Origin: G963665925 sp963676345
Lineage (GTDB): Bacteria > Bacillota > Clostridia > Peptostreptococcales > Acidaminobacteraceae
Length of the DNA: 64,000 nucleotides
Assembly (NCBI GenBank): GCA_963676345.2
Contig: CAXXTS010000005.1
Coordinates: forward strand, 857,999 to 921,998
Reading direction: 5' to 3'
Shown piece by piece: positions 8,841-18,069 of the stretch (within the stretch, counting starts at the first letter, position 1; every line of letters starts with the position of its first letter). The translations under genes were made by a program, and so were the position numbers. The notes below the pieces were generated by a model. That model was not told where the DNA came from, did not search any database, and saw only the letters and a program-made list of their open reading frames with translations.

Positions 8841-9144
8841 AGACCGTGAGTTAGAATCATATGAAGTGCAGCTAAAATTTGGACGCCTTAAGCTGTACGG
8901 ATGAAGTGGCGTAACCGGCTAATCGTATAGGATTAAGCCGGTTTTTTAGTACAAAAAATATGATTAAAATATACATGAATTCGTTATAACTAGCTCAGAA
9001 TAAGCTATTTATGGGAATATGTTAAAAGCACGTTAATAAAGACCATAAATTAGAGGAAAATAGAGCCACGGTGCAGAAAATATATAGTTGCAGATTAAAT
9101 AATTTGCACTTTTTCAAGAATAGAATTGAAGCAGGAGTGATTCC
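8841..9144. other. Intergenic region between aroE and the pilus operon
   Basis: About 300 bp without a gene. It holds a hairpin at 8866-8898 (arms GTGCAGCT and AGCTGTAC, 17-nt loop) and the aroE terminator. The remaining AT-rich stretch up to 9144 should contain the pilus operon promoter, but I find no pair of elements good enough to call. Confidence 0.5.
8913..8947 (+). terminator. Terminator of aroE
   Basis: Arms 8913-8924 and 8931-8943 pair with one bulged base and run into a T-tract at 8942-8947. A second hairpin (8866-8898) sits just upstream. Confidence 0.85.
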
Positions 9145-10833
9145 ATGAAACAAAGAGAATCCTTTCGCCTTGGCGATCTACTCATCAAGGTTGGGGCTAT
9201 TACAAATGAACAACTAAAATTTGCACTTGAGCTTCAGAAAGAAAAACGCAAAAAACTGGGTGATGTGCTTCAAGAACTTGAATTTGTAACTGAAAAACAA
9301 ATTATTGAAGCGTTGGAATTTCAGCTGGGTATTCCCCAGGTTGATCTTGAAAAATACTACATAGACCCAGAAATTCCAAGGTTGGTCTCGGAGGAATTTG
9401 CGCGAAAGAACAAACTTATACCTATTAAAAAACAAGGTATGACGCTTCATGTAGCCATGTCAGACCCACTCAATATTATTGTTATCAATGATCTTGAAAT
9501 TGTCACAGGCTTTCAGGTGGAACCTAGAATTGCTACAGAGAAGGATATTCTAGCTTCAATAAACACTTATTTCAGCAAACAAACAGCTGAGGAAGCTGTT
9601 GAAGAGTTTACAAAAGAGTTTGAAGTCACTGAAGAAGAAATTGACCAGAACCTTTTAAGAGAAATCAACAAGGCACCTGTTGTTAGGTTGGTTAATACAA
9701 TCATAGTTCAAGCGGCACAGTCGCGTGCTAGTGATATTCATATCGAACCGCAGGAAGAGTCGCTTCGTATTCGCTTTAGAGTGGATGGTGATTTACAGGA
9801 AGTTATGCGACCTGCTAAGCAGACGCATGGTGCTATTATAACGCGTATTAAAATTATGGCGAAGATGAATATTGCTGAACGTCGTATTCCGCAAGATGGT
9901 CGGATAGAGCTTGAAGTACAAGGGCGAGACTTAGACCTGCGTGTTTCTACAATTCCGACGATCTACGGTGAAAAAGTTGTAATTCGTATGCTAGACCGAA
10001 GCAACTTTTTAAGAAATACAAATGAGCTTGGTCTGAATGAGCATGAGAAAGACTTGTTTAAGGCTATTACAAACAGTCAAAACGGTATGATTCTTGTAAC
10101 GGGGCCAACGGGTTCAGGTAAATCCACAACGGTTTATGCCTTGCTCTCAGAACTCAATGATTCAAAAAAGAATGTGATTACAGTAGAAGATCCGGTCGAA
10201 TACCGCATGAAAGGCGTTGTTCAGTCCCAGGTTAATCATAAAGCAGGTTTTGACTTTGCAAGAGGGCTCAAAGCCATGCTTCGTCAAGACCCCGATGTCA
10301 TCATGGTGGGTGAGATTCGTGACACGGAAACGGCTGAAATTGCTGTACGAGCGGGTGTGACCGGTCACTTGGTTTTATCGACCCTCCACACCAATAGTGC
10401 GGCGCAAACCATTAACAGACTGATTGATATGAATATTGAACGTTACCTTTTGGCGTCGTCTGTAGTTGCTATTATTGCTCAGACGCTGGTAAAAGTGATT
10501 TGTCCAAATTGCAAACTCCCTTATATTCCAGACACCAATGATTTAGAGATTCTGGGTTTTGCACATGATGCGGACATTGAACTCCATAAGGGGACTGGGT
10601 GCTCAGTATGCAAGCACACCGGGTATTTAGGCCGTACCGCGGTTTATGAGATCATGAAACTAGATACGACCGCTCGAAATATTATAATGGAACAGAGCAA
10701 TCCTGAAGAACTCAGAACGTACATGAGGAAAATAGGCATGAAAACCCTTCAGGAAAATTGCCGTGAACTTGTACTAAGAGGCGACACGACACTTGAAGAG
10801 CTACTAAGAATTTCCTACTCGCTAGAAGGGTAA
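9145..10833 (+). CDS. pilB: Type IV pilus extension ATPase, PilB/GspE family
   Basis: A 562-residue hexameric ATPase that powers pilus extension at the inner face of the membrane. An N-terminal MshEN domain is visible: RLGDLLIKVGAITNEQL and a spaced Gln (residues 8-31) match the c-di-GMP-binding motif at nearly every position, while a second copy (about 36-59) is degenerate. Walker A is GPTGSGKST (about 318). The Asp box, the DPDVIMVGEIRD Walker B region and the LSTLHTN His box follow. A CPNC...CSVC zinc tetracysteine lies near the C-terminus. It opens the pilus operon, with pilT 28 bp downstream. Confidence 0.96.
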   Translation: MKQRESFRLGDLLIKVGAITNEQLKFALELQKEKRKKLGDVLQELEFVTEKQIIEALEFQLGIPQVDLEKYYIDPEIPRLVSEEFARKNKLIPIKKQGMTLHVAMSDPLNIIVINDLEIVTGFQVEPRIATEKDILASINTYFSKQTAEEAVEEFTKEFEVTEEEIDQNLLREINKAPVVRLVNTIIVQAAQSRASDIHIEPQEESLRIRFRVDGDLQEVMRPAKQTHGAIITRIKIMAKMNIAERRIPQDGRIELEVQGRDLDLRVSTIPTIYGEKVVIRMLDRSNFLRNTNELGLNEHEKDLFKAITNSQNGMILVTGPTGSGKSTTVYALLSELNDSKKNVITVEDPVEYRMKGVVQSQVNHKAGFDFARGLKAMLRQDPDVIMVGEIRDTETAEIAVRAGVTGHLVLSTLHTNSAAQTINRLIDMNIERYLLASSVVAIIAQTLVKVICPNCKLPYIPDTNDLEILGFAHDADIELHKGTGCSVCKHTGYLGRTAVYEIMKLDTTARNIIMEQSNPEELRTYMRKIGMKTLQENCRELVLRGDTTLEELLRISYSLEG

Positions 10834-10861
10834 ATAAGGGAGTTTAACAGGGGAGGCATTC

Positions 10862-11917
10862 ATGCTGGACATAAAAGATATTTTGGGAACAGCAACCGAA
10901 ATGGGCGCGTCTGATATACATCTAACCGTAGGTGTTCCGCCTGTAATGCGCATTGATGGACAACTGGTCCACATGCAGGATAAAGACAGACTTATGCCAA
11001 ATGACACAGAAGCACTTGGTAAGAGTTTAATGGATGAGTACACATTATCGCGATTTGAAGAAAAGGGTGAAGTGGATTTTTCCTATTCAATTGTTGGCTT
11101 CGGACGCTTTCGTGTTAACGTTTATAAACAGCGTGGCACCGTAGGCATGGCACTGAGAACGGTACCCCTTTCTGTACCAGAAATAGATGATTTGGGTCTG
11201 CCGCCAATACTAAAAGAGCTTTCTATGAAAAAGCGTGGGCTGATTTTAGTAACAGGACCTACGGGTTCGGGTAAGTCAACAACACTGGCTTCTATGATTA
11301 ATTATATGAATAAGCACCGCAATGGGCATATCATTACCCTGGAAGACCCTATAGAATACTTGCACCGACATGGCAAATGCATTGTCAACCAAAGAGAAGT
11401 CGGTCATGATACCTTTTCATATGCAGCGGCACTGCGCGCTGCACTTAGACAAGATCCAGACATCATTCTCATTGGAGAGATGCGTGACCTTGAAACCATT
11501 TCGACAGCAGTGACAGCGGCTGAGACAGGCCATTTGGTGCTTTCAACCCTTCATACTATAGGTGCGGTTCAGACAATAGATAGAATTATAGACGTATTTC
11601 CGCCGGACCAGCAACAACAAATCAAAATCCAGCTGTCCAGTGTGCTTGAAGGGGTTATATCCCAACAGCTGATAAAGCAGACTGACAAAAAGGGCCGTAT
11701 TGCAGCGCTGGAAATTATGCTAGCCAATGCGGCAATTCGAAACCATATACGTGAAGGCAAGACCCACCAAATTCTATCGGCCCTTCAAACAGGCCGAAAA
11801 CATGGCATGGTGACTATGGATGCATACTTAACTGAGCTGTACCGTCAAGGTTTAATAAGCTACAACGATGCAATACTGCATGCCGTTGACAGGGATATGC
11901 TCTCAAGACTTTTATAA
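10862..11917 (+). CDS. pilT: Type IV pilus retraction ATPase PilT
   Basis: A 351-residue hexameric ATPase that disassembles pili and gives twitching motility. Walker A is GPTGSGKST, followed by DPDIILIGEMRD and LSTLHT. The AIRNHIREGKTHQI motif near residue 290 is diagnostic of PilT, separating it from PilB. It lacks the N-terminal extension and zinc motif of PilB, as expected. GGGGAGG lies upstream of the ATG at 10862. Having both motors predicts dynamic pili. Confidence 0.96.
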   Translation: MLDIKDILGTATEMGASDIHLTVGVPPVMRIDGQLVHMQDKDRLMPNDTEALGKSLMDEYTLSRFEEKGEVDFSYSIVGFGRFRVNVYKQRGTVGMALRTVPLSVPEIDDLGLPPILKELSMKKRGLILVTGPTGSGKSTTLASMINYMNKHRNGHIITLEDPIEYLHRHGKCIVNQREVGHDTFSYAAALRAALRQDPDIILIGEMRDLETISTAVTAAETGHLVLSTLHTIGAVQTIDRIIDVFPPDQQQQIKIQLSSVLEGVISQQLIKQTDKKGRIAALEIMLANAAIRNHIREGKTHQILSALQTGRKHGMVTMDAYLTELYRQGLISYNDAILHAVDRDMLSRLL

Positions 11918-11931
11918 AGGCGGTGTAAACC

Positions 11932-13146
11932 ATGCCGATATATCAGTATAAAGGCAAAAATGCGAGCGGGCAGACTGTAAAAGGCAGTATGGAGGCAGAC
12001 TCAAAAAACGAGGTTGCGGTTAGTCTAAGGCGCCAAAATGTCTTTCCAACTGAAATTATCAGTGAAGCCCAGCTTGGTCGGGAAATTAAGCTGACCAGAA
12101 CGAAAAAGAAAATAACAGTAAAAGACTTGAGTCTTTTCTGTAACCAGTTCTCAACCATTATTCGGGCAGGCATATCGTTGATTGAGTGCCTGGATATTTT
12201 AAGAAAACAGTCTGAGAACAATACGCTCCAGGAAATACTCGATCAAATATTTGAAGATGTTCAAAAGGGCGTGCCCCTCTCAAAGTCTATGGGTAAGCAC
12301 CCCAAGGCCTTCCCAAAGCTCCTGATCAGCATGGTGGAGTCAGGGGAGCTCTCAGGTCAGCTTGACCTGATTATGAAACGCATGGCAGACCACTATGACA
12401 AAGAGTTTAAACTGGCTATGAAAATTAAGCAGGCCATGGTCTACCCAATTATACTCATTATTGCTTCGGTGTTAATATCCATACTCCTCATTACTATGGT
12501 CCTGCCCAACTTTATAAATATGTTTAAGGACTTCGGTGTACCGCTGCCGCTGTTAACCCAAGTTTTACTCGGGGTAGGGGACTTCTTTAAACATTATTGG
12601 TACATTGTATTTGGCGCTATCGTTTTATTCATCGTCATGTTCCGGCGCTTCATCAGTACACCAGACGGTAGACTGAGGTTTGATGATTTGAAACTCCACA
12701 TGCCCATATTTGGGCCGGTGAACAAGAAAATATCTACATCGCGATTCTCCAGGAACTTGTCGACCATGATCAGTTCAGGGATATCGATTATAGATTCAAT
12801 GGAAATGGTAAGTCGTGTGATTGGCAACGCCCGTATTTCTACAGGCATTGACGACGCGCTTGATCAAATGAAAAAGGGGGATGGTATTGCTTCACCACTT
12901 AGCAGACTGAAGGTTTTTCCACCAATGCTGATTTCAATGATACGCATTGGAGAGGACACAGGTAATTTGGAGACACTTCTTGAAACCACGGCAGATTTTT
13001 ACGACCAGGAGGTTGATCTGGCCATACAAAACATGCTCCAAATGCTCAATCCACTGATTCTGTTGTTTATGGGGGCTATTGTAGGTGCTATTGTACTGGC
13101 GATTGCACTGCCAATGTTTGAAATGTACCAGCATATTCAGTTTTAG
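11932..13146 (+). CDS. pilC: Type IV pilus inner-membrane platform protein PilC
   Basis: The polytopic platform protein (GspF fold) on which PilB and PilT act. The N-terminal MPIYQYKGKNASGQ opening is typical. Two homologous T2SSF halves follow, about 70-190 (FCNQFSTIIRAGISLIECL) and 275-400 (FSRNLSTMISSGISIIDSM), each ending in membrane segments. Its 404 residues are the normal family length. AAAGGCGGTG precedes the ATG, and the gene starts 14 bp after pilT. Confidence 0.96.
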   Translation: MPIYQYKGKNASGQTVKGSMEADSKNEVAVSLRRQNVFPTEIISEAQLGREIKLTRTKKKITVKDLSLFCNQFSTIIRAGISLIECLDILRKQSENNTLQEILDQIFEDVQKGVPLSKSMGKHPKAFPKLLISMVESGELSGQLDLIMKRMADHYDKEFKLAMKIKQAMVYPIILIIASVLISILLITMVLPNFINMFKDFGVPLPLLTQVLLGVGDFFKHYWYIVFGAIVLFIVMFRRFISTPDGRLRFDDLKLHMPIFGPVNKKISTSRFSRNLSTMISSGISIIDSMEMVSRVIGNARISTGIDDALDQMKKGDGIASPLSRLKVFPPMLISMIRIGEDTGNLETLLETTADFYDQEVDLAIQNMLQMLNPLILLFMGAIVGAIVLAIALPMFEMYQHIQF

Positions 13147-13153
13147 TATTTTA

Positions 13154-13183
13154 AAGCCCCTATGGTGTGGGACACAAGGGCTT
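13154..13183 (+). promoter_or_regulatory. Hairpin upstream of the major pilin gene
   Basis: AAGCCC (13154-13159) pairs with GGGCTT (13178-13183), and an inner GTGT/ACAC stem (13165-13168, 13172-13175) closes a GGG loop. No T-tract follows, so it is more likely an mRNA processing or stabilising structure than a terminator. Confidence 0.5.
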
Positions 13184-13209
13184 GAAAATAAGACAAACAC
13201 TCATATAAT
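13182..13209 (+). promoter_or_regulatory. Candidate internal promoter before the major pilin gene
   Basis: TTGAAA (13182-13187), a 16-bp spacer and TATAAT (13204-13209) form a good sigma-A type promoter. The predicted start site would fall inside the ribosome binding site AAGGAGG (13214-13220), so its use is uncertain. Confidence 0.45.
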
Positions 13210-13227
13210 TTTCAAGGAGGAATCAAA

Positions 13228-13677
13228 ATGATTCAATTTTTCTCAAAAAGACTTTACAAAAACAAAAAAGGCTTTACCATTATCGAACTGCTTGTTGTAA
13301 TTGCACTACTGGGTATTTTAGCAGGTATTGCTGTGCCGAGAATGACAGGTTTGACTGCCGGTGCAAAAGAAAAGGCTGATATGGCATCTATGCAAACTCT
13401 TTTAAGAGATGCACAAGTTGGACTTGCTTCTGGTCAAATAGACCCTGCAACTGATCTTGATACAGATAAAACATTGAAGGCAAACACGTATTTTGATAGC
13501 ATTCCAGCACCACAAGTTCAAAATACTGCAGGCAATGCAACATTTGAAATCAAAATTGAAGCTACTACAACAACAGGTGTATACAAAATTTCTGTTTATA
13601 ATAGCCAAGATACTGATGGTACAGTTGCAAATGTACCTGATCCAGTTACTGCAGAAGCAGAATACATTGCTAATTAA
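13228..13677 (+). CDS. Major type IV pilin (prepilin)
   Basis: A 149-residue prepilin. A basic leader ending in KKG is cut before Phe by the prepilin peptidase, leaving FTIIELLVVIALLGILAG with the conserved Glu5 and the hydrophobic assembly helix. The remainder is a small, Ala/Thr-rich globular domain without cysteines. A near-perfect ribosome binding site (AAGGAGG) precedes the ATG, suggesting strong expression. This gene, rather than the longer and weaker-signal pilin-like genes downstream, is the best candidate for the fibre subunit. Confidence 0.92.
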   Translation: MIQFFSKRLYKNKKGFTIIELLVVIALLGILAGIAVPRMTGLTAGAKEKADMASMQTLLRDAQVGLASGQIDPATDLDTDKTLKANTYFDSIPAPQVQNTAGNATFEIKIEATTTTGVYKISVYNSQDTDGTVANVPDPVTAEAEYIAN

Positions 13678-13713
13678 TTATTTGATTAGAATAAACTAAC
13701 AATGAGGTAAGCC

Positions 13714-14451
13714 ATGATATTATTCATCATTATACTGGGCCTGTGTATAGGCAGCTTTCTCAATGTCGTCATTTCAAGACTGCCTGAAGAAATGTCTTTA
13801 GCCTATCCACCGTCCACTTGTCCTACTTGTAAAAACAGAATAAAGTTTTATGACAATATCCCTGTAGTCAGTTTTTTACTGCTCAGGGGGTCGTGCAGGT
13901 ATTGCGGCAATAAAATATCATGGCTCTACCCTTTGATCGAGATCATAACGGGTGTGCTATTCGGATTGATATACATCAGAACAGGCTATACACTCCAGTT
14001 TGCATTTGACGCCCTCTTTGCAAGCGCACTGATTTGTGTTTTTGTCATTGACTTAAAGCATGAAATCATACCAGACGAAATCAATATTTTTCTATTTGTT
14101 TTGGGTCTGGTCATGGTCTTTTTAACAAAAGACCTTGCGCTTAAAGACAGTGTGTTCGGTGCTTTAGCAGGTGGTGGTTTTCTGTTTCTGATTGCCCTAG
14201 CCGGCCCAATGGGGGGCGGCGATATTAAGTTTATGGCTGCTGCTGGCCTGTGGCTAGGGCTTTTTCCTACGGTACTTTCACTGCTCCTTGCCTTTATATT
14301 GGGTGGCCTTATAGGGGTTCTGCTTATTGCCTTTAAGTTTAAAAGTAGAAAAGACCATGTTCCTTTTGGTCCTTTTCTTGTTATAGGTACCACCATTGGC
14401 TATTATTTTTTTAATGAATTTATTGCCATCTATTTGAAATGGGTACTATAA
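13714..14451 (+). CDS. pilD: Prepilin peptidase / N-methyltransferase
   Basis: An integral membrane aspartic protease (A24 family) that cleaves prepilin leaders and methylates the new N-terminus. The N-terminal methylase part has GSFLNVVISRLP and two CxxC pairs (CPTC and CRYC). The catalytic Asp residues are in VIDLKHEIIPDEIN and MGGGDIKFMAA. Its 245 residues are the normal length. It lies 36 bp after the major pilin gene. Confidence 0.95.
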   Translation: MILFIIILGLCIGSFLNVVISRLPEEMSLAYPPSTCPTCKNRIKFYDNIPVVSFLLLRGSCRYCGNKISWLYPLIEIITGVLFGLIYIRTGYTLQFAFDALFASALICVFVIDLKHEIIPDEINIFLFVLGLVMVFLTKDLALKDSVFGALAGGGFLFLIALAGPMGGGDIKFMAAAGLWLGLFPTVLSLLLAFILGGLIGVLLIAFKFKSRKDHVPFGPFLVIGTTIGYYFFNEFIAIYLKWVL

Positions 14452-14487
14452 TTTGAAAAGATAGGGTAAAGATATGAGGGATTGCTT

Positions 14488-14985
14488 ATGAAGCATAAAC
14501 TAAAAAATCGAAAAGGGTTTTCATTACTGGAAACAATGCTTGCACTTGCAATACTTTCAGTTGTAACACTGCCAGCCTATATGGCACTCATCAGTGGCTA
14601 TAAACTATTTGATAGAGAAACAAAGTATCAATCTGCAATTTCAGATGTACAAATATTTAATGAGGAAGTGAACACGAGAGTTCGCGTAGCCGGTTTTAAA
14701 GATACAGAACATATAAATACGACAGCAAGGCTTGATCAAATAGAAGGACTAAGAAACACTGCGCCTAGAAATCCAACGAATATACTCAGGATTAGTGACA
14801 CCTTCTACTATTTGAATGATCGGGCATTATATAGATATAAAGACAGCACCGAGTATAAAATGTTTGAAAATGTCCTCTCTTTTGTTATTGAAAAACCTGA
14901 AGACGGACAAATGCTCACACTCAAGGTGACTGTTGAAGTCAACGGAAGGCAGGAAACCATCAAAACAAGTTTTCGACAGTATTAG
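14488..14985 (+). CDS. Minor pilin-like protein
   Basis: Begins with a class III prepilin signal: a basic leader, then KGFSLLETMLALAILS with the Glu at position 5 after the cleavage site. The C-terminal ~120 residues are unassigned. The ATG at 14488 is chosen because GAGGG lies 7 bp upstream; the longer frame from a TTG at 14482 has no space for a ribosome binding site. Low-abundance pilins of this kind prime pilus assembly. Confidence 0.85.
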   Translation: MKHKLKNRKGFSLLETMLALAILSVVTLPAYMALISGYKLFDRETKYQSAISDVQIFNEEVNTRVRVAGFKDTEHINTTARLDQIEGLRNTAPRNPTNILRISDTFYYLNDRALYRYKDSTEYKMFENVLSFVIEKPEDGQMLTLKVTVEVNGRQETIKTSFRQY

Positions 14986-15002
14986 AAGGGAGGCGAAGGG
15001 AT

Positions 15003-16154
15003 ATGGGCAAGTTTATCGCCATGGAAATTGGGACAGAACTGACAAAAATACTGTATGGTATAGACAAAAAAGGTGAACTGAACATCCGTGACTACCGGAT
15101 GATACAAAACACTGAAAAATTATTTAATCCTGACGGTGAACTGAATATTAATGAAATACAGCCTCTTTTAAAAAATACACTTAAGGATATGGGTGTACGC
15201 AGGGCGGACTGTTACTTGACGGTTGGTGGTCAATCGGGCATTGTGCGTCTTCGAGAAATGCCAATGGTGCGTCTTAAGGAAATGAAGGACATTGTACGCT
15301 TTGAAGCGGAACAGTTTTTACCCTATAATGCCGATGCCTTCTATATTGATTTTAGAATTAATAAATTGATAGAAAAAGTAGAGGGCACTCTTGATGGTGG
15401 TGAGACGGAAAAGGGCAAAGAAAACGCTGAAGCTCAGACTGTTGAAGCCATGATTGTTGCGGCTCCAAAAGAACTTATCGATGATCAGATAGAACTTGTA
15501 AATAAGCTCAAGCTCAATATAAAACGTGTAGATTATTATACCGATGCTATTTATTGTTACTTTAAAAAATACATACTTGAAGAAGAGAAAAATGTACTTG
15601 TGGTTGACCTAGGTGCTGCTGGTATGAAACTAACCATGTTTAATGGTACAAAATATTTTGCGAGCATTTCTTCTGAACTTGGAGTGAATGCACTTATTGA
15701 GCGCTACTCTGAACAAAATAACATACCGAAGCTTGAATCAAGAAATTACTTGTTAAAATTAATGGGGCGTCCAGATGACGCTGCTTCAGGTCTTATGTAT
15801 AATCGCATGGACATACTAAGAGAAAAACTCCAGTTTGTAAGTTTAAATGCAAAAAATCAAAATACTTTGGAGTTTGATATCGATTCTAAACTGGAACTAT
15901 TATATGAACCAGTAGCCTATGAAGTTGGCAAAATGATGGAGTTCTTCAAGACACGCCAATTTGGTATGACGGTAGACGAACTCTACTTAATAGGTGGGGG
16001 TACAAACTTAAAGCAACTGCTTGAGTTTTTGAAGTACTATCATAATATTGAAGTTCTAAAAGTAGATTGTATAACACCGGATGCGGATGTACCTGAACAG
16101 GACTACAGTTTAATGGTCCCTGTTATTGGCGGACTCCTAAAAGGAGGCTGCTGA
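15003..16154 (+). CDS. pilM: Type IV pilus assembly protein PilM
   Basis: A cytoplasmic actin-fold ATP-binding protein that joins with the PilN N-terminus to form the alignment subcomplex. Visible features are the amino-terminal phosphate loop (MEIGTELTKILYG), the EMPMVRLKEMKDIVRFEAEQ-like region near residue 82, the VVDLGAAGMKLTMF phosphate-2 loop and the LIGGGTNLKQL adenosine loop. It has a lineage-specific acidic insertion at about 128-145. AAGGGAGG lies upstream. The stop codon overlaps the pilN start by one base. Confidence 0.92.
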   Translation: MGKFIAMEIGTELTKILYGIDKKGELNIRDYRMIQNTEKLFNPDGELNINEIQPLLKNTLKDMGVRRADCYLTVGGQSGIVRLREMPMVRLKEMKDIVRFEAEQFLPYNADAFYIDFRINKLIEKVEGTLDGGETEKGKENAEAQTVEAMIVAAPKELIDDQIELVNKLKLNIKRVDYYTDAIYCYFKKYILEEEKNVLVVDLGAAGMKLTMFNGTKYFASISSELGVNALIERYSEQNNIPKLESRNYLLKLMGRPDDAASGLMYNRMDILREKLQFVSLNAKNQNTLEFDIDSKLELLYEPVAYEVGKMMEFFKTRQFGMTVDELYLIGGGTNLKQLLEFLKYYHNIEVLKVDCITPDADVPEQDYSLMVPVIGGLLKGGC

Positions 16155-16771
16155 TGTTTAAGAAAAGGCGTCCAGTCAATTTAACTGAACAGTACAAAAA
16201 GAAAGAAATAAACCTGCTTCCAGACATATACTTTAAACGTAAAAGAAGGGTGCGTTATGTCCTATTGACAGGGCTTATTTTTGCACTTTGTGTAGCGGGA
16301 TTTACCTATCAAATATATTTAATGCATGTTGAACTCGACACTGTACGTGCTGACAACATACTTACTTTAGCGTCTATTGAAGAAAAGAAAGAAGAGCAAG
16401 AGAGACAATTGCTTTTAAATGTTTTGAAAAATCGAATCGAGTACAAGGTAGATTTACTCAAGCAAATTGAGAGTAAAAACGCTTCCGTTGTACAAATTTC
16501 TGAAGCCATAGAATCGGCACTACCTTCTGGTGTGCTCTATGTTAATGTTAACTTTAACTCAGAAGAAAGTATGACCATTTACGGAAAAACAGAGACCGAG
16601 TCTGAAATTCCTGACCTGATCCATAAACTTAGGTCAATGAATTTGTTTAACACCGTTGAAATAGGATCAATTACAAGGACTGAAACTGAATATTATGATG
16701 GTGTAGATGTCTTTTACGAGTTTACACTAACCTGCGAATTTGGAGGTGAGCCAGATGCGACTGACAAGTAG
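16154..16771 (+). CDS. pilN: Type IV pilus assembly protein PilN
   Basis: A bitopic membrane protein. The short cytoplasmic N-terminus contains the conserved EINLLPDIYF-like motif (KEINLLPD at about 18-25) that docks into PilM. One membrane helix (about 36-57) and a coiled coil follow, then a ferredoxin-like extracytoplasmic domain. The 205 residues match the family. The start overlaps the pilM stop, and the last 17 bases overlap pilO, so the three are translationally coupled. Confidence 0.92.
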   Translation: MFKKRRPVNLTEQYKKKEINLLPDIYFKRKRRVRYVLLTGLIFALCVAGFTYQIYLMHVELDTVRADNILTLASIEEKKEEQERQLLLNVLKNRIEYKVDLLKQIESKNASVVQISEAIESALPSGVLYVNVNFNSEESMTIYGKTETESEIPDLIHKLRSMNLFNTVEIGSITRTETEYYDGVDVFYEFTLTCEFGGEPDATDK

Positions 16772-18059
16772 AGAAAAAATATTGTTGGCTGTGTTTGCTG
16801 TTCTTTTGGTGCTGGCTGGTGCGGTCTATTTTGCTTACCTACCCGTACATGACGCCCTTCAAGTAGAGAAGCAAGAACTTGAGGTGAATAAGCAGGTGCT
16901 TCGTGACATAGAGAGCAACATACTGCCTATTGAACAACAGATGATGCTCATTGATAACTTTAGAAAAAAATATGAAATCATGCAAAGAACATTGCCGCCG
17001 GTGCTCTACCAGGAGGACATTTTACGTCGTATTACGAAAGTGCTCAGTGACAACGGTATTTTAGCGGCAGAATACACTTTTGATTTCAATGATGATGGAA
17101 CAAATGAAGAAACAAGTCGTGAAACCGTAGACCAAATACTGTCTTCATATGGCGACACTGCCCTGGACAAACTCTCCAAGAGCATGGTTCAAGCCCGCTT
17201 TGCTGAGGAAAATGTGGAAGAGGAGACAGATAAAGAAGAATGGGAGCAAGTGGTCAGCACAATTGATGTGTCCATTACGGTTGAAGGAGCCTATGAAAAC
17301 ATAAAGAATGCCATTTTACGCTTTGAAGAAATGGAAAACATTGTTCTTGTAAACAACTTGACTGTCGCAAAAGATTTGAATACTGCAAACACCGTTCGAG
17401 GCACCATTGAAATGCGTTTTCCATATTACTACGATAATGAAACCATTGAAAAAATGATGTGGGCCTATGAGTCTGAATTCGATAAGCACTATCCCTTTGA
17501 CTACATTGTACATGGTTCAGAAGCAGACCCAGACAGACCGGTTGAGCGTGTGCCAAGCATTAATAGTCCGATTGTTTCTGATTTAGGAACGATTCTAGAT
17601 GGAAATACAGGTTTGTATGACAGAGCTGCAGAAGAAAGCAAAAAAATCGACTATGATTTTGAACTTATTATGAGTGCGCCGACTTCCATTCATATGAGCT
17701 ACTATATTACCAAAAGCGATGCCAAGGACTTCTCTCTTGGGTCTAAGCGCGAAAGTGAAAATTTATCTTTAACGGTTACGGAATCTGGGGGCAAGTATGC
17801 TTTTAACTACGGTACTTCATTGAATACTTTCCCAGGTGTGAATGATTTTTATACCTTTACGCCTAATTATGAGGACGGTATTTACTTAACCGTCGTATCT
17901 GCCCCAAGGGTAGATGAAAAAGATGTGGGCATGGGCACCTTGAACATCTACAATAAAACGTCAAAGCCGTTAAACATTTTTGTAAAAACCGATGACGAAA
18001 AACTCCCTAGACTTGTTATGGGCACACAGGAAGGCAATGTGACTGTTTTCCATGACTAG
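16755..18059 (+). CDS. pilO: PilO-like pilus alignment protein with C-terminal extension
   Basis: The N-terminal ~200 residues match PilO: a short basic start (RLTSREKILL), one membrane helix, a coiled coil, then a ferredoxin-like fold (VEGAYENIKNAILRFEEMENIV). PilO proteins are usually about 200 residues; this one has 434, so about 200 residues of extra, unassigned extracytoplasmic domain follow. The ATG at 16755 is chosen because GGAGGTGA lies 5 bp upstream. The longer frame from a TTG at 16740 has no such site. Confidence 0.85.
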   Translation: MRLTSREKILLAVFAVLLVLAGAVYFAYLPVHDALQVEKQELEVNKQVLRDIESNILPIEQQMMLIDNFRKKYEIMQRTLPPVLYQEDILRRITKVLSDNGILAAEYTFDFNDDGTNEETSRETVDQILSSYGDTALDKLSKSMVQARFAEENVEEETDKEEWEQVVSTIDVSITVEGAYENIKNAILRFEEMENIVLVNNLTVAKDLNTANTVRGTIEMRFPYYYDNETIEKMMWAYESEFDKHYPFDYIVHGSEADPDRPVERVPSINSPIVSDLGTILDGNTGLYDRAAEESKKIDYDFELIMSAPTSIHMSYYITKSDAKDFSLGSKRESENLSLTVTESGGKYAFNYGTSLNTFPGVNDFYTFTPNYEDGIYLTVVSAPRVDEKDVGMGTLNIYNKTSKPLNIFVKTDDEKLPRLVMGTQEGNVTVFHD

Positions 18060-18069
18060 GAGGCTCAAT

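Noticed and set aside
8866..8947. c-di-GMP (GEMM-I) riboswitch before the pilus operon
   Set aside because: GGACGC and AAGC occur in order, but the GGGCAAA strand, the GAAA tetraloop and the GGGTTACC segment are missing. The pairing is a simple hairpin followed by the aroE terminator.
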